The notes under the pieces were generated by a model that worked only from the letters and a program-made list of their open reading frames with translations, was not told where the DNA came from and did not search any database. A stretch of 64,000 nucleotides of DNA, from NCBI RefSeq assembly GCF_900155885.1, contig NZ_FTMB01000003.1, positions 248,001 through 312,000 on the forward strand, written 5' to 3'. The first letter of the stretch is position 1. Each line of letters starts with the position of its first letter. Both the position numbers and the translations under genes were made by a program. This DNA is from Rhizobium sp. RU20A (GTDB taxonomy: Bacteria; Pseudomonadota; Alphaproteobacteria; Rhizobiales; Rhizobiaceae). Below are positions 18,716 to 27,297 of the stretch, piece after piece.

Positions 18716-19183
18716 TTAAGGGGCGATGGGATGGCGCACCGTGTCAGCGCTCTCGTCGCCCTCTGCATTGGCGAGCGCCATGCGCATGTATTGCAGCAGC
18801 AGCTCCCGCTCGAAGCGGCGGAACCCCTTGAAGAGGTCGTCCTCAACGGCGCGGGCCGCCGACTTTGCCTCCTCCTCGATGGCGCGGGCCTTGTCGGTGA
18901 GGAAAACCAGCTGGGCGCGGCGGTCGCTCGGATGCGGGCGGCGCTCGATCAGCCCGTCGCGCTGCATGCGGGCGAGCGTATTGGCCATGGTCGCCTGCTC
19001 GATATCGACCCGGTCCAGCAGCTGGCGCTGCGTCAGGCCGTCCTCCTGCCAGAGCTCCAGCAGAACCGGGAACTGGCCGGGCGCAAAACCGAGCGCCTGG
19101 CCCCGCTCGTGCAACGCCCGGGCACTGACCTTGGCCAAGAGACCCGCAAGATGCGTCGCCGATTCGGTGTGTTTGAAGCCCAT
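18716..19183 (-). CDS. MarR-family transcriptional regulator
   Basis: A 155-residue winged-helix regulator. The recognition region LTQRQLLDRVDIEQATMANTLARMQRDGLIERRPHPSDRRAQLVFLT is the classic MarR DNA-binding domain with its DRR wing. I chose the ATG before GFKHTESA; an in-frame GTG eight codons upstream is possible. MarR proteins usually repress a neighbouring gene and respond to a small ligand. The candidates here are the downstream M20 peptidase or its own gene. Two perfect inverted repeats lie in the region upstream, between this gene and polA. Confidence 0.85.
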   Translation of the reverse strand: MGFKHTESATHLAGLLAKVSARALHERGQALGFAPGQFPVLLELWQEDGLTQRQLLDRVDIEQATMANTLARMQRDGLIERRPHPSDRRAQLVFLTDKARAIEEEAKSAARAVEDDLFKGFRRFERELLLQYMRMALANAEGDESADTVRHPIAP

Positions 19184-19244
19184 GCCTATCGGTACGCCCG
19201 AAGCCACTGCCAGACAAGATGGATCGCAGGCGATGAAGACACGA

Positions 19245-19279
19245 AAACCGCCATGGGGTGGCGGAGCCCATGGCGGTTT
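19245..19279. promoter_or_regulatory. perfect 13-bp inverted repeat in the marR/polA gap
   Basis: AAACCGCCATGGG and CCCATGGCGGTTT form a perfect 13-bp inverted repeat with a nine-base spacer. It lies 62 bases upstream of the MarR start codon. It could be a terminator left from a lost gene, since a short T run follows, or an operator site for the MarR dimer. Position between divergent genes makes a simple terminator role odd. Confidence 0.5.
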
Positions 19280-19289
19280 CGTTAAGAAC

Positions 19290-19327
19290 GGACAAAGGCC
19301 CGGAGAGGGGGGATGAGGCCTTTGTCC
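19290..19327. promoter_or_regulatory. perfect 11-bp inverted repeat with embedded ribosome-binding site
   Basis: GGACAAAGGCC and GGCCTTTGTCC form a perfect 11-bp stem with a 16-base loop. The loop contains a GGAGAGGGG ribosome-binding-site-like stretch and an ATG. On the plus strand this would present a start site in the loop of an RNA hairpin ahead of polA. A chance arrangement is possible. Confidence 0.45.
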
Positions 19328-19471
19328 AGCATCCGGTGCGGCGGGGGACAGGCCGGTACCAGACGACGGCGGGTTTGCGGCGCCGTTGACTTAAGAAATG
19401 TGCGGCCAAATATGGCTTTTCAAGGGAAGAGGACCGGCCTGTTCGATTACAAATTCGTAAGGTTCGCGTGA
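19313..19471 (+). CDS. possible 52-residue leader ORF upstream of polA
   Basis: An ATG with a strong GGAGAGGGG just upstream opens a 52-codon frame ending 92 bases before the polA start. The product would be Arg-rich (MRPLSSIRCGGGQAGTRRRR at its start) with no recognised domain. It may be a leader peptide for polA or just a chance frame in a G-rich region. Low confidence; conservation in relatives would decide. Confidence 0.2.
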   Translation: MRPLSSIRCGGGQAGTRRRRVCGAVDLRNVRPNMAFQGKRTGLFDYKFVRFA

Positions 19472-19563
19472 GTGGAGAGGCATTCGGCCACCGCGGTGAA
19501 ATCTGCCTTTCCAGTCCCCGGCGGCATGGACGCTGGCGGGTGGCTGCGCTATCCCTTCCACCC

Positions 19564-22536
19564 ATGAAAACAGGCGATCATCTCTTCCTCGTCGACGGCT
19601 CGGGCTTCATCTTCCGCGCCTTCCACGCCATTCCCGCGCTCAACCGCAAATCCGACGGCCTGCCCGTCAATGCGGTATCGGGCTTCTGCAACATGCTGTG
19701 GAAGCTTCTGACGGATGCACGCGACACGTCCGTCGGGGTCACGCCGACGCATTTCGCGGTCATTTTCGACTTCTCGTCGAAGACGTTCCGCAATGCGCTT
19801 TACGACCAGTACAAGGCCCACCGGCCCGAGCCGCCGGCCGACCTCATCCCGCAATTCGGCCTGATCCGCCACGCCACGCGGGCCTTCAATCTGCCCTGTA
19901 TCGAAAAGGAGGGCTTCGAGGCTGACGACCTTATCGCGACCTATGCGCGGATGGCCGAGGCGACGGGCGCCGATGTCACCATCATCTCGTCCGACAAGGA
20001 CCTGATGCAGCTCGTGACGCCGCGCGTGTCCATGTATGACAGCATGAAAGACAAGCAGATCGGCATTCCCGAGGTGATCGAGAAGTGGGGCGTGCCGCCG
20101 GAAAAGATGATCGATCTGCAGGCCATGGTCGGCGACAGCGTCGACAACGTGCCCGGCATTCCCGGCATCGGTCCGAAGACGGCGGCGCAGCTTCTGGAAG
20201 AGTTCGGCGATCTCGACACGCTGCTGTCGCGTGCCGGCGAGATCAAGCAGCAGAAGCGGCGTGAGACCATCATCGCCAATGCCGATCTTGCCCGCCTCTC
20301 GCGCGACCTCGTGCGACTGAAGATCGACACGCCCATCGACGTGCCGCTCGAAGAGCTGCGCCTCGAGCCGCAGGACGGGCCTAAGCTGGTTGCCTTCCTG
20401 AAAGCCATGGAATTCAACACCTTGACCCGGCGCGTTGCCGCCGCCACCGAAACCGATGCGGAGGCGGTGGAGCCCGCGCAGGTGCCGGTCGAGCGCGGCG
20501 CCGGAGCGCACGGCCCCGATCTCGACAAGGGCGAGGCAAGTGCCGCCCCCGTCTCGACAACCGGAGCTGCGCCTGTCGCATCGGCTTCGGCCTCCCCCGC
20601 AGGAGAAAACCCGTCAGCGCTTGCGGCAGCCCGCGCCGAAACGCTCGGCGCCCAGCCTGTGGACCGCAGTGGCTATGCCACGATCCGCGACCTTGCAACG
20701 CTGGAGACGTGGATTGCGGCGGCCCGTGAGATCGGCACCGTCGCCTTCGACACCGAGACGACCTCGCTCGATCCCATGCAGGCCGAACTGGTCGGCTTTT
20801 CGCTGGCTTTTGCCGAACAGGGCACGGATCCGCGCGGCCTCGTGACCCGGGCCGCCTACGTGCCGCTGAGGCATCGCAACGGCGTCGGCGATCTCCTAGG
20901 GGGCGGCGAGCTGGTCGAGGGGCAGATCCCCTTCGGCCAAGCGCTCGACCGATTGAAGGATCTTCTCGAAGACCCTTCCGTCCTCAAGGTCGCGCAGAAC
21001 CTCAAATATGACTATCTCGTCATGAAGCGGCACGGCATCGAGGTCGCGGGCTTCGACGATACGATGCTGCTCTCCTACGTTCTCGATGCAGGTGCGACGA
21101 CGCACGGCATGGACACGCTGTCGGAGCGCTGGCTGGGCCACAAGCCGATCGCCTACAAGGATGTTGCCGGCAGCGGCAAGGGGGCGGTCACCTTCGATCT
21201 CGTGGAGATCGACCGCGCGACGGCCTATGCCGCCGAGGATGCCGACGTCACGCTGCGCCTCTGGCATATCCTGAAGCCACGGCTTGCCGCCAATGGCCTC
21301 GTGTCCGTCTATGAGCGGCTGGAACGGCCGCTGGTGCCGGTTCTGGCCCGCATGGAAGAGCGCGGCATCACAGTCGATCGGCAGATCCTCTCGCGCCTGT
21401 CCGGCGAGCTGGCCCAGGGTGCCGCTGCCCTCGAGGCCGATATCTACGAGCTGGCGGGCGAGACCTTCAACATCGGTTCGCCCAAGCAGCTCGGTGACAT
21501 CCTGTTCGGCCGCATGGGCCTTCCGGGCGGCTCCAAGACCAAGACCGGCCAGTGGTCCACCTCCGCGCAGGTGCTGGAAGACCTGGCGGCGGAAGGCCAT
21601 CCCCTGCCCCGCAAGATCGTCGACTGGCGTCAGCTGACCAAGCTCAAATCCACCTATACCGACGCCCTGCCCGGCTTCGTGCATCCGCACACCAAGCGCG
21701 TCCACACCTCCTACGCGCTCGCCGCGACCACAACGGGGCGCCTCTCCTCCTCCGATCCGAACCTGCAGAACATCCCGGTGCGCACCGCCGAGGGCCGCAA
21801 GATCCGCACCGCCTTCGTCTCGACACCCGGCAACAAGCTGGTTTCGGCCGACTACAGCCAGATCGAGCTGCGCGTTCTCGCCCATGTCGCCGATATTCCG
21901 CAGTTGCGGCAGGCCTTTGCCGACGGCATCGACATCCACGCCATGACGGCGTCGGAAATGTTCGGCGTTCCGGTCGAGGGTATGCCGGGCGAGGTGCGGC
22001 GACGCGCCAAGGCGATCAACTTCGGCATCATCTACGGCATTTCCGCCTTTGGCCTCGCCAACCAGCTCTCCATAGAGCGCTCGGAAGCCGGCGACTATAT
22101 CAAACGTTATTTCGAGCGTTTCCCCGGCATTCGCGACTATATGGACGCGACCAAGGCGACGGCGCGCGACAAGGGCTATGTGGAGACGATCTTCGGCCGG
22201 CGCATCCACTATCCGGAAATCCGTTCCTCCAACCCCTCGGTGCGCGCCTTCAACGAGCGCGCCGCGATCAACGCCCCTATTCAGGGCTCGGCCGCCGACA
22301 TCATTCGCCGCGCGATGATCCGCATGGAGCCGGCGCTTCTCGAGGCAAAGCTTTCGGCCCGCATGCTGCTGCAGGTGCATGACGAACTGATCTTCGAGGT
22401 GGAAGACACCGAGGTCGCGCGCACCATCCCCTTCGTCACCGAGGTCATGGAAAACGCCGCCATGCCGGCGCTCGACATGCGCGTGCCGCTGAAGGTGGAC
22501 GCAAGGGCCGCGATGAACTGGGAAGAGGCGCACTGA
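19564..22536 (+). CDS. polA: DNA polymerase I
   Basis: A 990-residue polymerase with all three domains. The N-terminal 5'-3' exonuclease starts at FLVDGSGFIFRAFHAIP and includes EGFEADDLIATYAR. A 3'-5' exonuclease domain keeps the acidic residues of VAFDTETTSLDPM. The polymerase domain has SADYSQIELRVLAH (motif A), RRRAKAINFGIIYG (motif B) and LLQVHDELIFEV (motif C). It fills gaps and removes Okazaki primers. A Pro/Ala-rich linker of about 70 residues (around 305-375) joins the first two domains and is longer than in E. coli. I chose the ATG before KTGDHLFLV, the conserved start. Confidence 0.97.
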   Translation: MKTGDHLFLVDGSGFIFRAFHAIPALNRKSDGLPVNAVSGFCNMLWKLLTDARDTSVGVTPTHFAVIFDFSSKTFRNALYDQYKAHRPEPPADLIPQFGLIRHATRAFNLPCIEKEGFEADDLIATYARMAEATGADVTIISSDKDLMQLVTPRVSMYDSMKDKQIGIPEVIEKWGVPPEKMIDLQAMVGDSVDNVPGIPGIGPKTAAQLLEEFGDLDTLLSRAGEIKQQKRRETIIANADLARLSRDLVRLKIDTPIDVPLEELRLEPQDGPKLVAFLKAMEFNTLTRRVAAATETDAEAVEPAQVPVERGAGAHGPDLDKGEASAAPVSTTGAAPVASASASPAGENPSALAAARAETLGAQPVDRSGYATIRDLATLETWIAAAREIGTVAFDTETTSLDPMQAELVGFSLAFAEQGTDPRGLVTRAAYVPLRHRNGVGDLLGGGELVEGQIPFGQALDRLKDLLEDPSVLKVAQNLKYDYLVMKRHGIEVAGFDDTMLLSYVLDAGATTHGMDTLSERWLGHKPIAYKDVAGSGKGAVTFDLVEIDRATAYAAEDADVTLRLWHILKPRLAANGLVSVYERLERPLVPVLARMEERGITVDRQILSRLSGELAQGAAALEADIYELAGETFNIGSPKQLGDILFGRMGLPGGSKTKTGQWSTSAQVLEDLAAEGHPLPRKIVDWRQLTKLKSTYTDALPGFVHPHTKRVHTSYALAATTTGRLSSSDPNLQNIPVRTAEGRKIRTAFVSTPGNKLVSADYSQIELRVLAHVADIPQLRQAFADGIDIHAMTASEMFGVPVEGMPGEVRRRAKAINFGIIYGISAFGLANQLSIERSEAGDYIKRYFERFPGIRDYMDATKATARDKGYVETIFGRRIHYPEIRSSNPSVRAFNERAAINAPIQGSAADIIRRAMIRMEPALLEAKLSARMLLQVHDELIFEVEDTEVARTIPFVTEVMENAAMPALDMRVPLKVDARAAMNWEEAH

Positions 22537-22754
22537 GGGCTACGGTCAAGGAGCACTCCCTTCAGCCGGTGGGGCGGGCAGCAAGCCTTGTCCTCCGGCT
22601 TTGCCTCGTGACACGACAATGACTGCGGGCGCAGCGTGCGAAACGACGACGCATCAACGTCGCGCCGCCGGCTGTCCTCCGTCTTGAGCCGGAGCCGCCG
22701 CCTTCCTAGATGTTGAGCGAACCGGCCGTCCCTGCCGGACCCAAGGAGCCCTTC

Positions 22755-23480
22755 ATGATCCTCACGGCCGCGCGGCTTTCGCTCCGCAATCTCTTTGCAC
22801 CCGAGACCCGGTCGGTGTTCTGGAAGGTGATCGGGCTGACGCTGCTCTGCCTGATCGCCGTGTGGTTTGCGCTGCGCGGCCTGTTCTACGCCTATGTCCT
22901 GCCGTGGATCGCGGCCGCCTGGCCGGCGGCGGGCGCGGAATGGGCGGGCTGGGTGACCTTCTTCGTCGGCCTCTTCGCCAGCATAGGCCTCGCGCTCGGC
23001 CTTGCCCTGCTGCTGGCGCCGATCAACGCCCTGATCGCCGGCCTGTTTCTCGACGATGTGGCCGAGGTGATCGAAAAGCGCGACTATCCCGCACTTCCCC
23101 CCGGCCGCGCCATGCCCTTGGGAGCGGCGATCGTCGAAGGCGCGAAATTCCTCGGCATCGTTATCCTCGGTAACATCGTCGCGCTGCTCCTGCTGCTGGT
23201 GCCCGGCGTCAACCTCATCGCCTTCTTCGTCGTCAACGGCTATCTGCTCGGCCGGGAGTTCTTCGAGTTCGCCGCCATGCGGCACCTCTCGCCGGAAGCG
23301 GCCCGGGAATTGCGGGCGCGCCATGCCGGCCGCGTCACGCTTGCCGGCTTCCTCATCGCGGGTTTCCTCGCGATCCCCATCGTCAACCTTCTGACGCCGC
23401 TGTTTGCAGCCGGCCTCATGGTGCACCTCTACAAGAGTATCGCAAAGGCACCGCCTTCCACCTTGCGCTCGGCCGCCTGA
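22755..23480 (+). CDS. EI24/CysZ-like membrane protein
   Basis: A 241-residue protein with about five hydrophobic segments and an AAGGAG site seven bases before the ATG. It resembles the EI24 domain family, which includes CysZ sulfate transporters. Conserved features include LLLAPINALIAGLFLDDVAEVIE and the motif GYLLGREFFEFAAMRHLS. A role in sulfate or other anion uptake is inferred from the family only; no cysteine synthesis genes are nearby. It lies 218 bases after polA and 37 bases before slyX on the same strand. Confidence 0.75.
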   Translation: MILTAARLSLRNLFAPETRSVFWKVIGLTLLCLIAVWFALRGLFYAYVLPWIAAAWPAAGAEWAGWVTFFVGLFASIGLALGLALLLAPINALIAGLFLDDVAEVIEKRDYPALPPGRAMPLGAAIVEGAKFLGIVILGNIVALLLLLVPGVNLIAFFVVNGYLLGREFFEFAAMRHLSPEAARELRARHAGRVTLAGFLIAGFLAIPIVNLLTPLFAAGLMVHLYKSIAKAPPSTLRSAA

Positions 23481-23517
23481 GCGGTCATCTGAAGCGACCT
23501 GAAAGCGGAGCATGGCG

Positions 23518-23742
23518 ATGAGCGATAGCGAACAGCAGACGCAGGACGAACGGATCATCCGGCTGGAGGAAACGGTCGCCTACCAGACGCATGTCATCGA
23601 GGAATTGTCCGAGGAGATCGCCCGGCAATGGACCGTCATCGAGCAGACGCGCGCCAAGCTGGATCGGCTGACCGAACGCTTCCTGACGCTGGAGGAGCAG
23701 TCGGCCGAAGCCATCCCCGTGCAGCGTCCGCCGCACTACTAG
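23518..23742 (+). CDS. slyX: SlyX family protein
   Basis: A 74-residue coiled-coil protein. It has the SlyX pattern RIIRLEETVAYQTHVIEELSE followed by a second helix, and ends with the family's PPHY. Function is unknown despite the name. Two in-frame ATGs lie six bases apart. I chose the second because GGAG is only one base from the first but seven from the second. Probably co-transcribed with the EI24-like gene. Confidence 0.88.
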   Translation: MSDSEQQTQDERIIRLEETVAYQTHVIEELSEEIARQWTVIEQTRAKLDRLTERFLTLEEQSAEAIPVQRPPHY

Positions 23743-23753
23743 GCCGCGTCCCC

Positions 23754-23784
23754 CAAACAAAACCGCCGGGCTTTCACCCGGCGG
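23754..23784 (-). terminator. terminator of the BMP-family gene
   Basis: On the minus strand CCGCCGGG and CCCGGCGG form a perfect 8-bp stem with a six-base loop, followed by TTTTGTTT. It lies between two convergent genes and serves the minus-strand gene. Confidence 0.8.
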
Positions 23785-23818
23785 CCTGATGGTGTCGAAC
23801 CGAACCATCCCGTCCCGA

Positions 23819-24811
23819 TCAATAGGGGCAGGCTTCGTCCGTCATGTAGTCGTGGACCTGAACGGTGCCGGCAATGATGTCGGCCTTGGCCTTTTCGACT
23901 GCGGCCATCATCTCAGGCGTTATCAGGGCCTTGTTGTTGTCGTCGAGCGCGAAGCCGACGCCATCTTCCTTCAGGCCGAGCACGGAGATGCCGGGGGCAA
24001 ACGTGTCGTCCTTGGCGCTCTTGAAGGCGTCGTAGACGGCAACGTCGACACGCTTCAGCATCGAGGTGAGGACCTTGCCCGGATGCAGGCCGTTCTGGTT
24101 GGAATCAACGCCGATCCCCAGCTTGCCGGCATCGGCAGCCGCCTGGAGAACACCAACACCCGTGCCGCCAGCGGCGTGATAAACGACGTCGGAGCCCTGG
24201 TCGATCTGCGACTTGGTGATTTCGCCGCCCTTGACCGGATCGTTCCAAGCGTCCGGCGTGGTGCCGGTGAAGGCCTCGAGAACCTTTACATCAGCGCCGG
24301 TGGACTTGGCGCCGCCAATATAGCCACAGGAGAACTTGTGGATGAGCGGGATGTCCATGCCGCCGACAAAGCTGACGGTCTTCGTCTTGGAGGCGAGGCC
24401 GGCGAGAACGCCAACGAGGTAGGAACCTTCCTGCTCCTTGAACACCACCGACTTCACGTTCGGCTTTTCGACGACCATGTCGATGATGGCGAACTTGGTG
24501 TCGGGATATTCGGCGGCGACCTTTTCAAGCGCCGCGCCCCAGGAGAAGCCGGCCATCACGATCGGGTTGTTGCCATCGCCGGCAAAGCGGCGCAGTGCCT
24601 GCTCGCGCTGGGCATCATTGGCGATTTCGAATTCGCGATATTCGATGCCGCTCTCGGTCTTGAACTTCTCGGCGCCATTGAAGGCCGCCTCGTTGAAGGA
24701 TTTGTCGAACTTGCCGCCGAGATCGTAAATGATCGCCGGCTTGATGTCGGCCGCATAGGCGGTCGCGGACATCAAGGAGAAGGCAAGGAGTCCGAGGAGG
24801 GATTTCTTCAT
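23819..24811 (-). CDS. BMP-family ABC transporter substrate-binding protein
   Basis: A 330-residue periplasmic binding protein of the BMP/Med/PnrA family, which binds purine nucleosides or related ligands. The signal peptide is about 1-20, ending ATAYA-AD. It lacks the lipobox cysteine of Gram-positive and spirochaete members, as usual for soluble Gram-negative forms. Family motifs are IIYDLGGKFDKSFNEAAFNGAEKF and the sugar-binding aromatic and acidic residues further on. No ATPase or permease gene is adjacent, so it is either an orphan or works with a transporter encoded elsewhere. A terminator follows. Confidence 0.9.
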   Translation of the reverse strand: MKKSLLGLLAFSLMSATAYAADIKPAIIYDLGGKFDKSFNEAAFNGAEKFKTESGIEYREFEIANDAQREQALRRFAGDGNNPIVMAGFSWGAALEKVAAEYPDTKFAIIDMVVEKPNVKSVVFKEQEGSYLVGVLAGLASKTKTVSFVGGMDIPLIHKFSCGYIGGAKSTGADVKVLEAFTGTTPDAWNDPVKGGEITKSQIDQGSDVVYHAAGGTGVGVLQAAADAGKLGIGVDSNQNGLHPGKVLTSMLKRVDVAVYDAFKSAKDDTFAPGISVLGLKEDGVGFALDDNNKALITPEMMAAVEKAKADIIAGTVQVHDYMTDEACPY

Positions 24812-24970
24812 CTTGCAGCCCTGTTGTTGCTATTGATCTTGCGGGGTCCTCCCGCAGACCTCTCTTCTGGAGGCCTGTCTGCGGAACTGTCCGGCGGGTC
24901 AGACCTGCCGGACGCGCGGCATCCTTGCATGGCTCCCGGCAAAATTCACCCGGAATTTTTTCATCCGGTC

Positions 24971-25008
24971 AAAAAAACGCAAAGGCCCCGCGACGCGGTC
25001 GCGAGGCC
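24971..25008 (-). terminator. msrA terminator
   Basis: On the minus strand an 11-bp stem with one mismatch (GGCCTCGCGAC with its partner) and a three-base loop, followed by a T-rich tail including seven Ts. It starts 26 bases after the msrA stop codon. Confidence 0.85.
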
Positions 25009-25033
25009 CTGCCTTGCAGTCGATCCGCCGGCC

Positions 25034-25681
25034 TCAGCCGACGCATTCCACGCCCGTGCCCTTGAGCCCGCAATAGCCGCCGGGGTTCTTGGCGAGATAT
25101 TGCTGGTGATAAGGCTCGGCATAGTAGAAGGGCCCGACGGGCGCGATCTCCGTCGTGATCCGCGCGCCGAAACCGGCCGCATCCAGCGCCTTCTGATAGC
25201 CGGCGGCGGCCTTTCTCGCGGCCTCCAGATCGGCATCGTCAAGCGTATAGATGGCGGAGCGATAGGTGCTGCCGACATCATTGCCCTGGCGCATGCCCTG
25301 GGTCGGGTCATGCTCTTCGAAAAACACTTTGAAGAGGGTTTCAAGGGCGACCTGCCCGGGGTCATAGACAACCATCACCACCTCGGCGTGGCCGGTCAGA
25401 CCCGTCGTGGTTTCCTGATAGGTCGGATTGGGCGTCAGTCCGCCCGAATAGCCGACGGCCGTGACGTAGACGCCCGGCAGCTGCCAGAACAGGCGCTCGG
25501 CGCCCCAGAAGCAGCCGAGACCCAGATAGATGGTCTTCAGTCCTTCGGGGAACGGGCCCTTCAGGGCCCGGCCATTGACGAAATGGTGCTCGGCGGTCGG
25601 GATCGGCTCGGCGCGCCCCGGCAGGGCGGTCTCGGCGGTCGGCATCGCGGTCTTGCGATTGAAAAGGTCACTGAGAAACAT
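25034..25681 (-). CDS. msrA: peptide-methionine (S)-S-oxide reductase
   Basis: A 215-residue MsrA that repairs oxidised methionine, reducing the S-epimer with thioredoxin. The catalytic motif is GCFWG with Cys57. [10 protein letters not shown] and the C-terminal [21 protein letters not shown] supply the recycling cysteines. The first 50 residues match the long MsrA forms common in Gram-negatives. I chose the ATG before FLSDLFNRK, which has AGGAAGG upstream. It stands alone with its own terminator; the small membrane protein gene lies 134 bases upstream on the same strand. Confidence 0.95.
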   Translation of the reverse strand: MFLSDLFNRKTAMPTAETALPGRAEPIPTAEHHFVNGRALKGPFPEGLKTIYLGLGCFWGAERLFWQLPGVYVTAVGYSGGLTPNPTYQETTTGLTGHAEVVMVVYDPGQVALETLFKVFFEEHDPTQGMRQGNDVGSTYRSAIYTLDDADLEAARKAAAGYQKALDAAGFGARITTEIAPVGPFYYAEPYHQQYLAKNPGGYCGLKGTGVECVG

Positions 25682-25815
25682 CGTGCTGTCCTTCCTGCGC
25701 TCCTCGCGCATGCGCTCGGCGCCGGCGCTCGAAACCGCGCCGCGCCATCGGTTTGATCTGTCGTCTTCTGTTGTCCGTTGCCCCCCGCCCGGGGCGACGG
25801 CGATTTCCCACGCCT

Positions 25816-26154
25816 TCAGGCCGTGGGCATGCCCGTGATGCGCGGCGTGCGCCGGTAGCCGATGATCCAGAAGACCAGAGCTAGGCCAAGCATCACCGCA
25901 GCGGCCGGGCGATCCAGCAACCACTGCATCACCGTCCGGCCGAGATTGGCGCCGCCTTCACCGAAGGCACCGGCCAGGGATCCCGGAAAGGCCGCGAGCC
26001 GGCCGGGAAGCGAAGGATCGAGACCGGTTACGACATCACCGAAGCGGACCAGAATGGTCGATCCGGCCGACACAGACTGAACCGCATCCACGGTCGCCAG
26101 AAGCACCGCCGCCACGAGGGCGAAAAAACTTGCCAGCCTGAATATGAGCCGCAT
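25816..26154 (-). CDS. hypothetical small membrane protein
   Basis: A 112-residue protein with two clear hydrophobic helices: residues 4-23 ([18 protein letters not shown]) and about 84-103 ([17 protein letters not shown]). The segment between is likely periplasmic. A basic tail, YRRTPRITG, suggests the C-terminus is cytoplasmic. GGGGGAG lies eight bases upstream of the chosen ATG. I do not recognise a named family. It may be a conserved rhizobial protein of unknown function. No partner is evident. Confidence 0.65.
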   Translation of the reverse strand: MRLIFRLASFFALVAAVLLATVDAVQSVSAGSTILVRFGDVVTGLDPSLPGRLAAFPGSLAGAFGEGGANLGRTVMQWLLDRPAAAVMLGLALVFWIIGYRRTPRITGMPTA

Positions 26155-26491
26155 GCCGATGCTCCCCCGCATCTTCGACGAAAAGGCCGCCCTGCCCGGC
26201 AAAGATAGGCATGCCGCGTCCCTCCTGCAATGCCCCTTCTCGCCCCGGCTGCGTCACAAGCCCATACGCCCAACAGTCGGTATCCGCCGGTCTGCCGCAA
26301 GACGGGCTGAGGCGTCCGCCGTGCCGCCGGAAGGCTGCTCGATGGCACAAGCGCGGACAGCGCATATTTCTCTCAGAAATCAGTTGATCCGAAAGAGCAC
26401 CTCGGTATATACCGCGCCGGTCACGCCAACCGTGACAGGCGCAAGACAGCGCTTTTCCGCCTCGCACCAACCGGCGATCGCGGCTTTATAC
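26155..26491. other. 337-base gap upstream of tRNA-Ser
   Basis: Apart from the upstream region of the small membrane protein gene and a candidate tRNA promoter, I see nothing here. There is no convincing small gene, repeat or stable hairpin. Confidence 0.5.
26384..26411 (+). promoter_or_regulatory. candidate promoter for tRNA-Ser
   Basis: TTGATC and TATATA are separated by 16 bases, a vegetative sigma-factor pattern. It lies about 80 bases upstream of the mature tRNA end, which would give a 5' leader of about 75 bases. Found by eye only. Confidence 0.4.
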
Positions 26492-26581
26492 GGACAGGTG
26501 GCCGAGTGGTTTAAGGCGCACGCCTGGAACGCGTGTGTACGTGAAAGCGTACCGAGGGTTCGAATCCCTCCCTGTCCGCCA
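26492..26581 (+). tRNA. tRNA-Ser (anticodon GGA)
   Basis: A 90-base class II tRNA. The acceptor stem is GGACAGG with CCTGTCC, and the CCA end is encoded. The D arm is GCCGAGTGGTTTAAGGC. The anticodon stem is CACGC/GCGTG with loop CTGGAAC, giving anticodon GGA for UCC/UCU serine codons. The long variable arm and the T arm GAGGGTTCGAATCCCTC are intact. No integrase or duplicated 3' end is seen nearby. Confidence 0.97.
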
Positions 26582-26776
26582 TTCAATTCAAGTTTCTACC
26601 GCGATTTTGACTCCTTCCGGTCTGCGTTGGTCAATACGCCGGAACGGTCCGGCAATCGACACGCGTTTGCGCTGTCCAAGCCACCGCCCGTCTTCCGCAG
26701 ACACAGCTTCCCGCGCGACGGACGGTTGGAATTGGGGTATGGGTCGGGTCTGATGGGATGCGGTGCGAGGCGGCCG

Positions 26777-27214
26777 GTGGAGACAAGCAAATATATTCCG
26801 GATGAGCTGGATCGGCGGATCATTGCGCATCTGCGGGTCGATGGGCGAGCGTCGTTGTCGAAGCTTTCGGCGGCGCTGGGCGTGGCGCGCGGGACGGTCC
26901 AGAACCGGCTCGACCGACTGGTGGCGACGGGGACGTTGCTCGGCTTTACGGTGCGGGTACGCGAGGACTATGACGCACAAACCGTGCAGGCGATCATGAT
27001 GATCGAGGTGGTGGGCAAATCCACCAACCAAGCCATTCGCCGGCTGCGCGGCCTGCCGGAGATCGTGTCGCTGCACACCACCAACGGCAACTGGGACCTC
27101 GTCGCCACGATCCGCGCGGCGAGCCTTGCGGATTTCGACCGGGTGCTGCGCGAGGTCCGGATGATCGACGGCGTATCCAACAGCGAGACGAGCCTGCTTC
27201 TGTCCAGCACCTGA
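26777..27214 (+). CDS. Lrp/AsnC-family transcriptional regulator
   Basis: A 145-residue regulator. The N-terminal helix-turn-helix (IPDELDRRIIAHLRVDGRASLSKLSAALG) is followed by a RAM ligand-binding domain (about 65-140, with NGNWDLVATIRAASLADFDRVL). Members control amino-acid metabolism and often act near their own gene. The start is uncertain: I chose a GTG preceded by GAGG at six bases, but an in-frame ATG lies 24 bases upstream at 26753. The adjacent genes do not show an obvious target. Confidence 0.85.
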   Translation: METSKYIPDELDRRIIAHLRVDGRASLSKLSAALGVARGTVQNRLDRLVATGTLLGFTVRVREDYDAQTVQAIMMIEVVGKSTNQAIRRLRGLPEIVSLHTTNGNWDLVATIRAASLADFDRVLREVRMIDGVSNSETSLLLSST

Positions 27215-27297
27215 GCGGTGAACCGGGCGCATTCCTCACAAGGTTCCATCCCATAGGCCTCGTCGAGAGCCGGCGCGTAGCTGCCCGCCCTGTTTCC

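Noticed and set aside
23789-25756. 655-codon plus-strand frame across the BMP and msrA genes
   Set aside because: It spans two well-supported genes and two terminators on the other strand, and has no recognisable domain.
26492-26776. tRNA-Ser as an integration site for a genomic island
   Set aside because: No integrase, no repeated tRNA 3' end and no change in gene character on either side.
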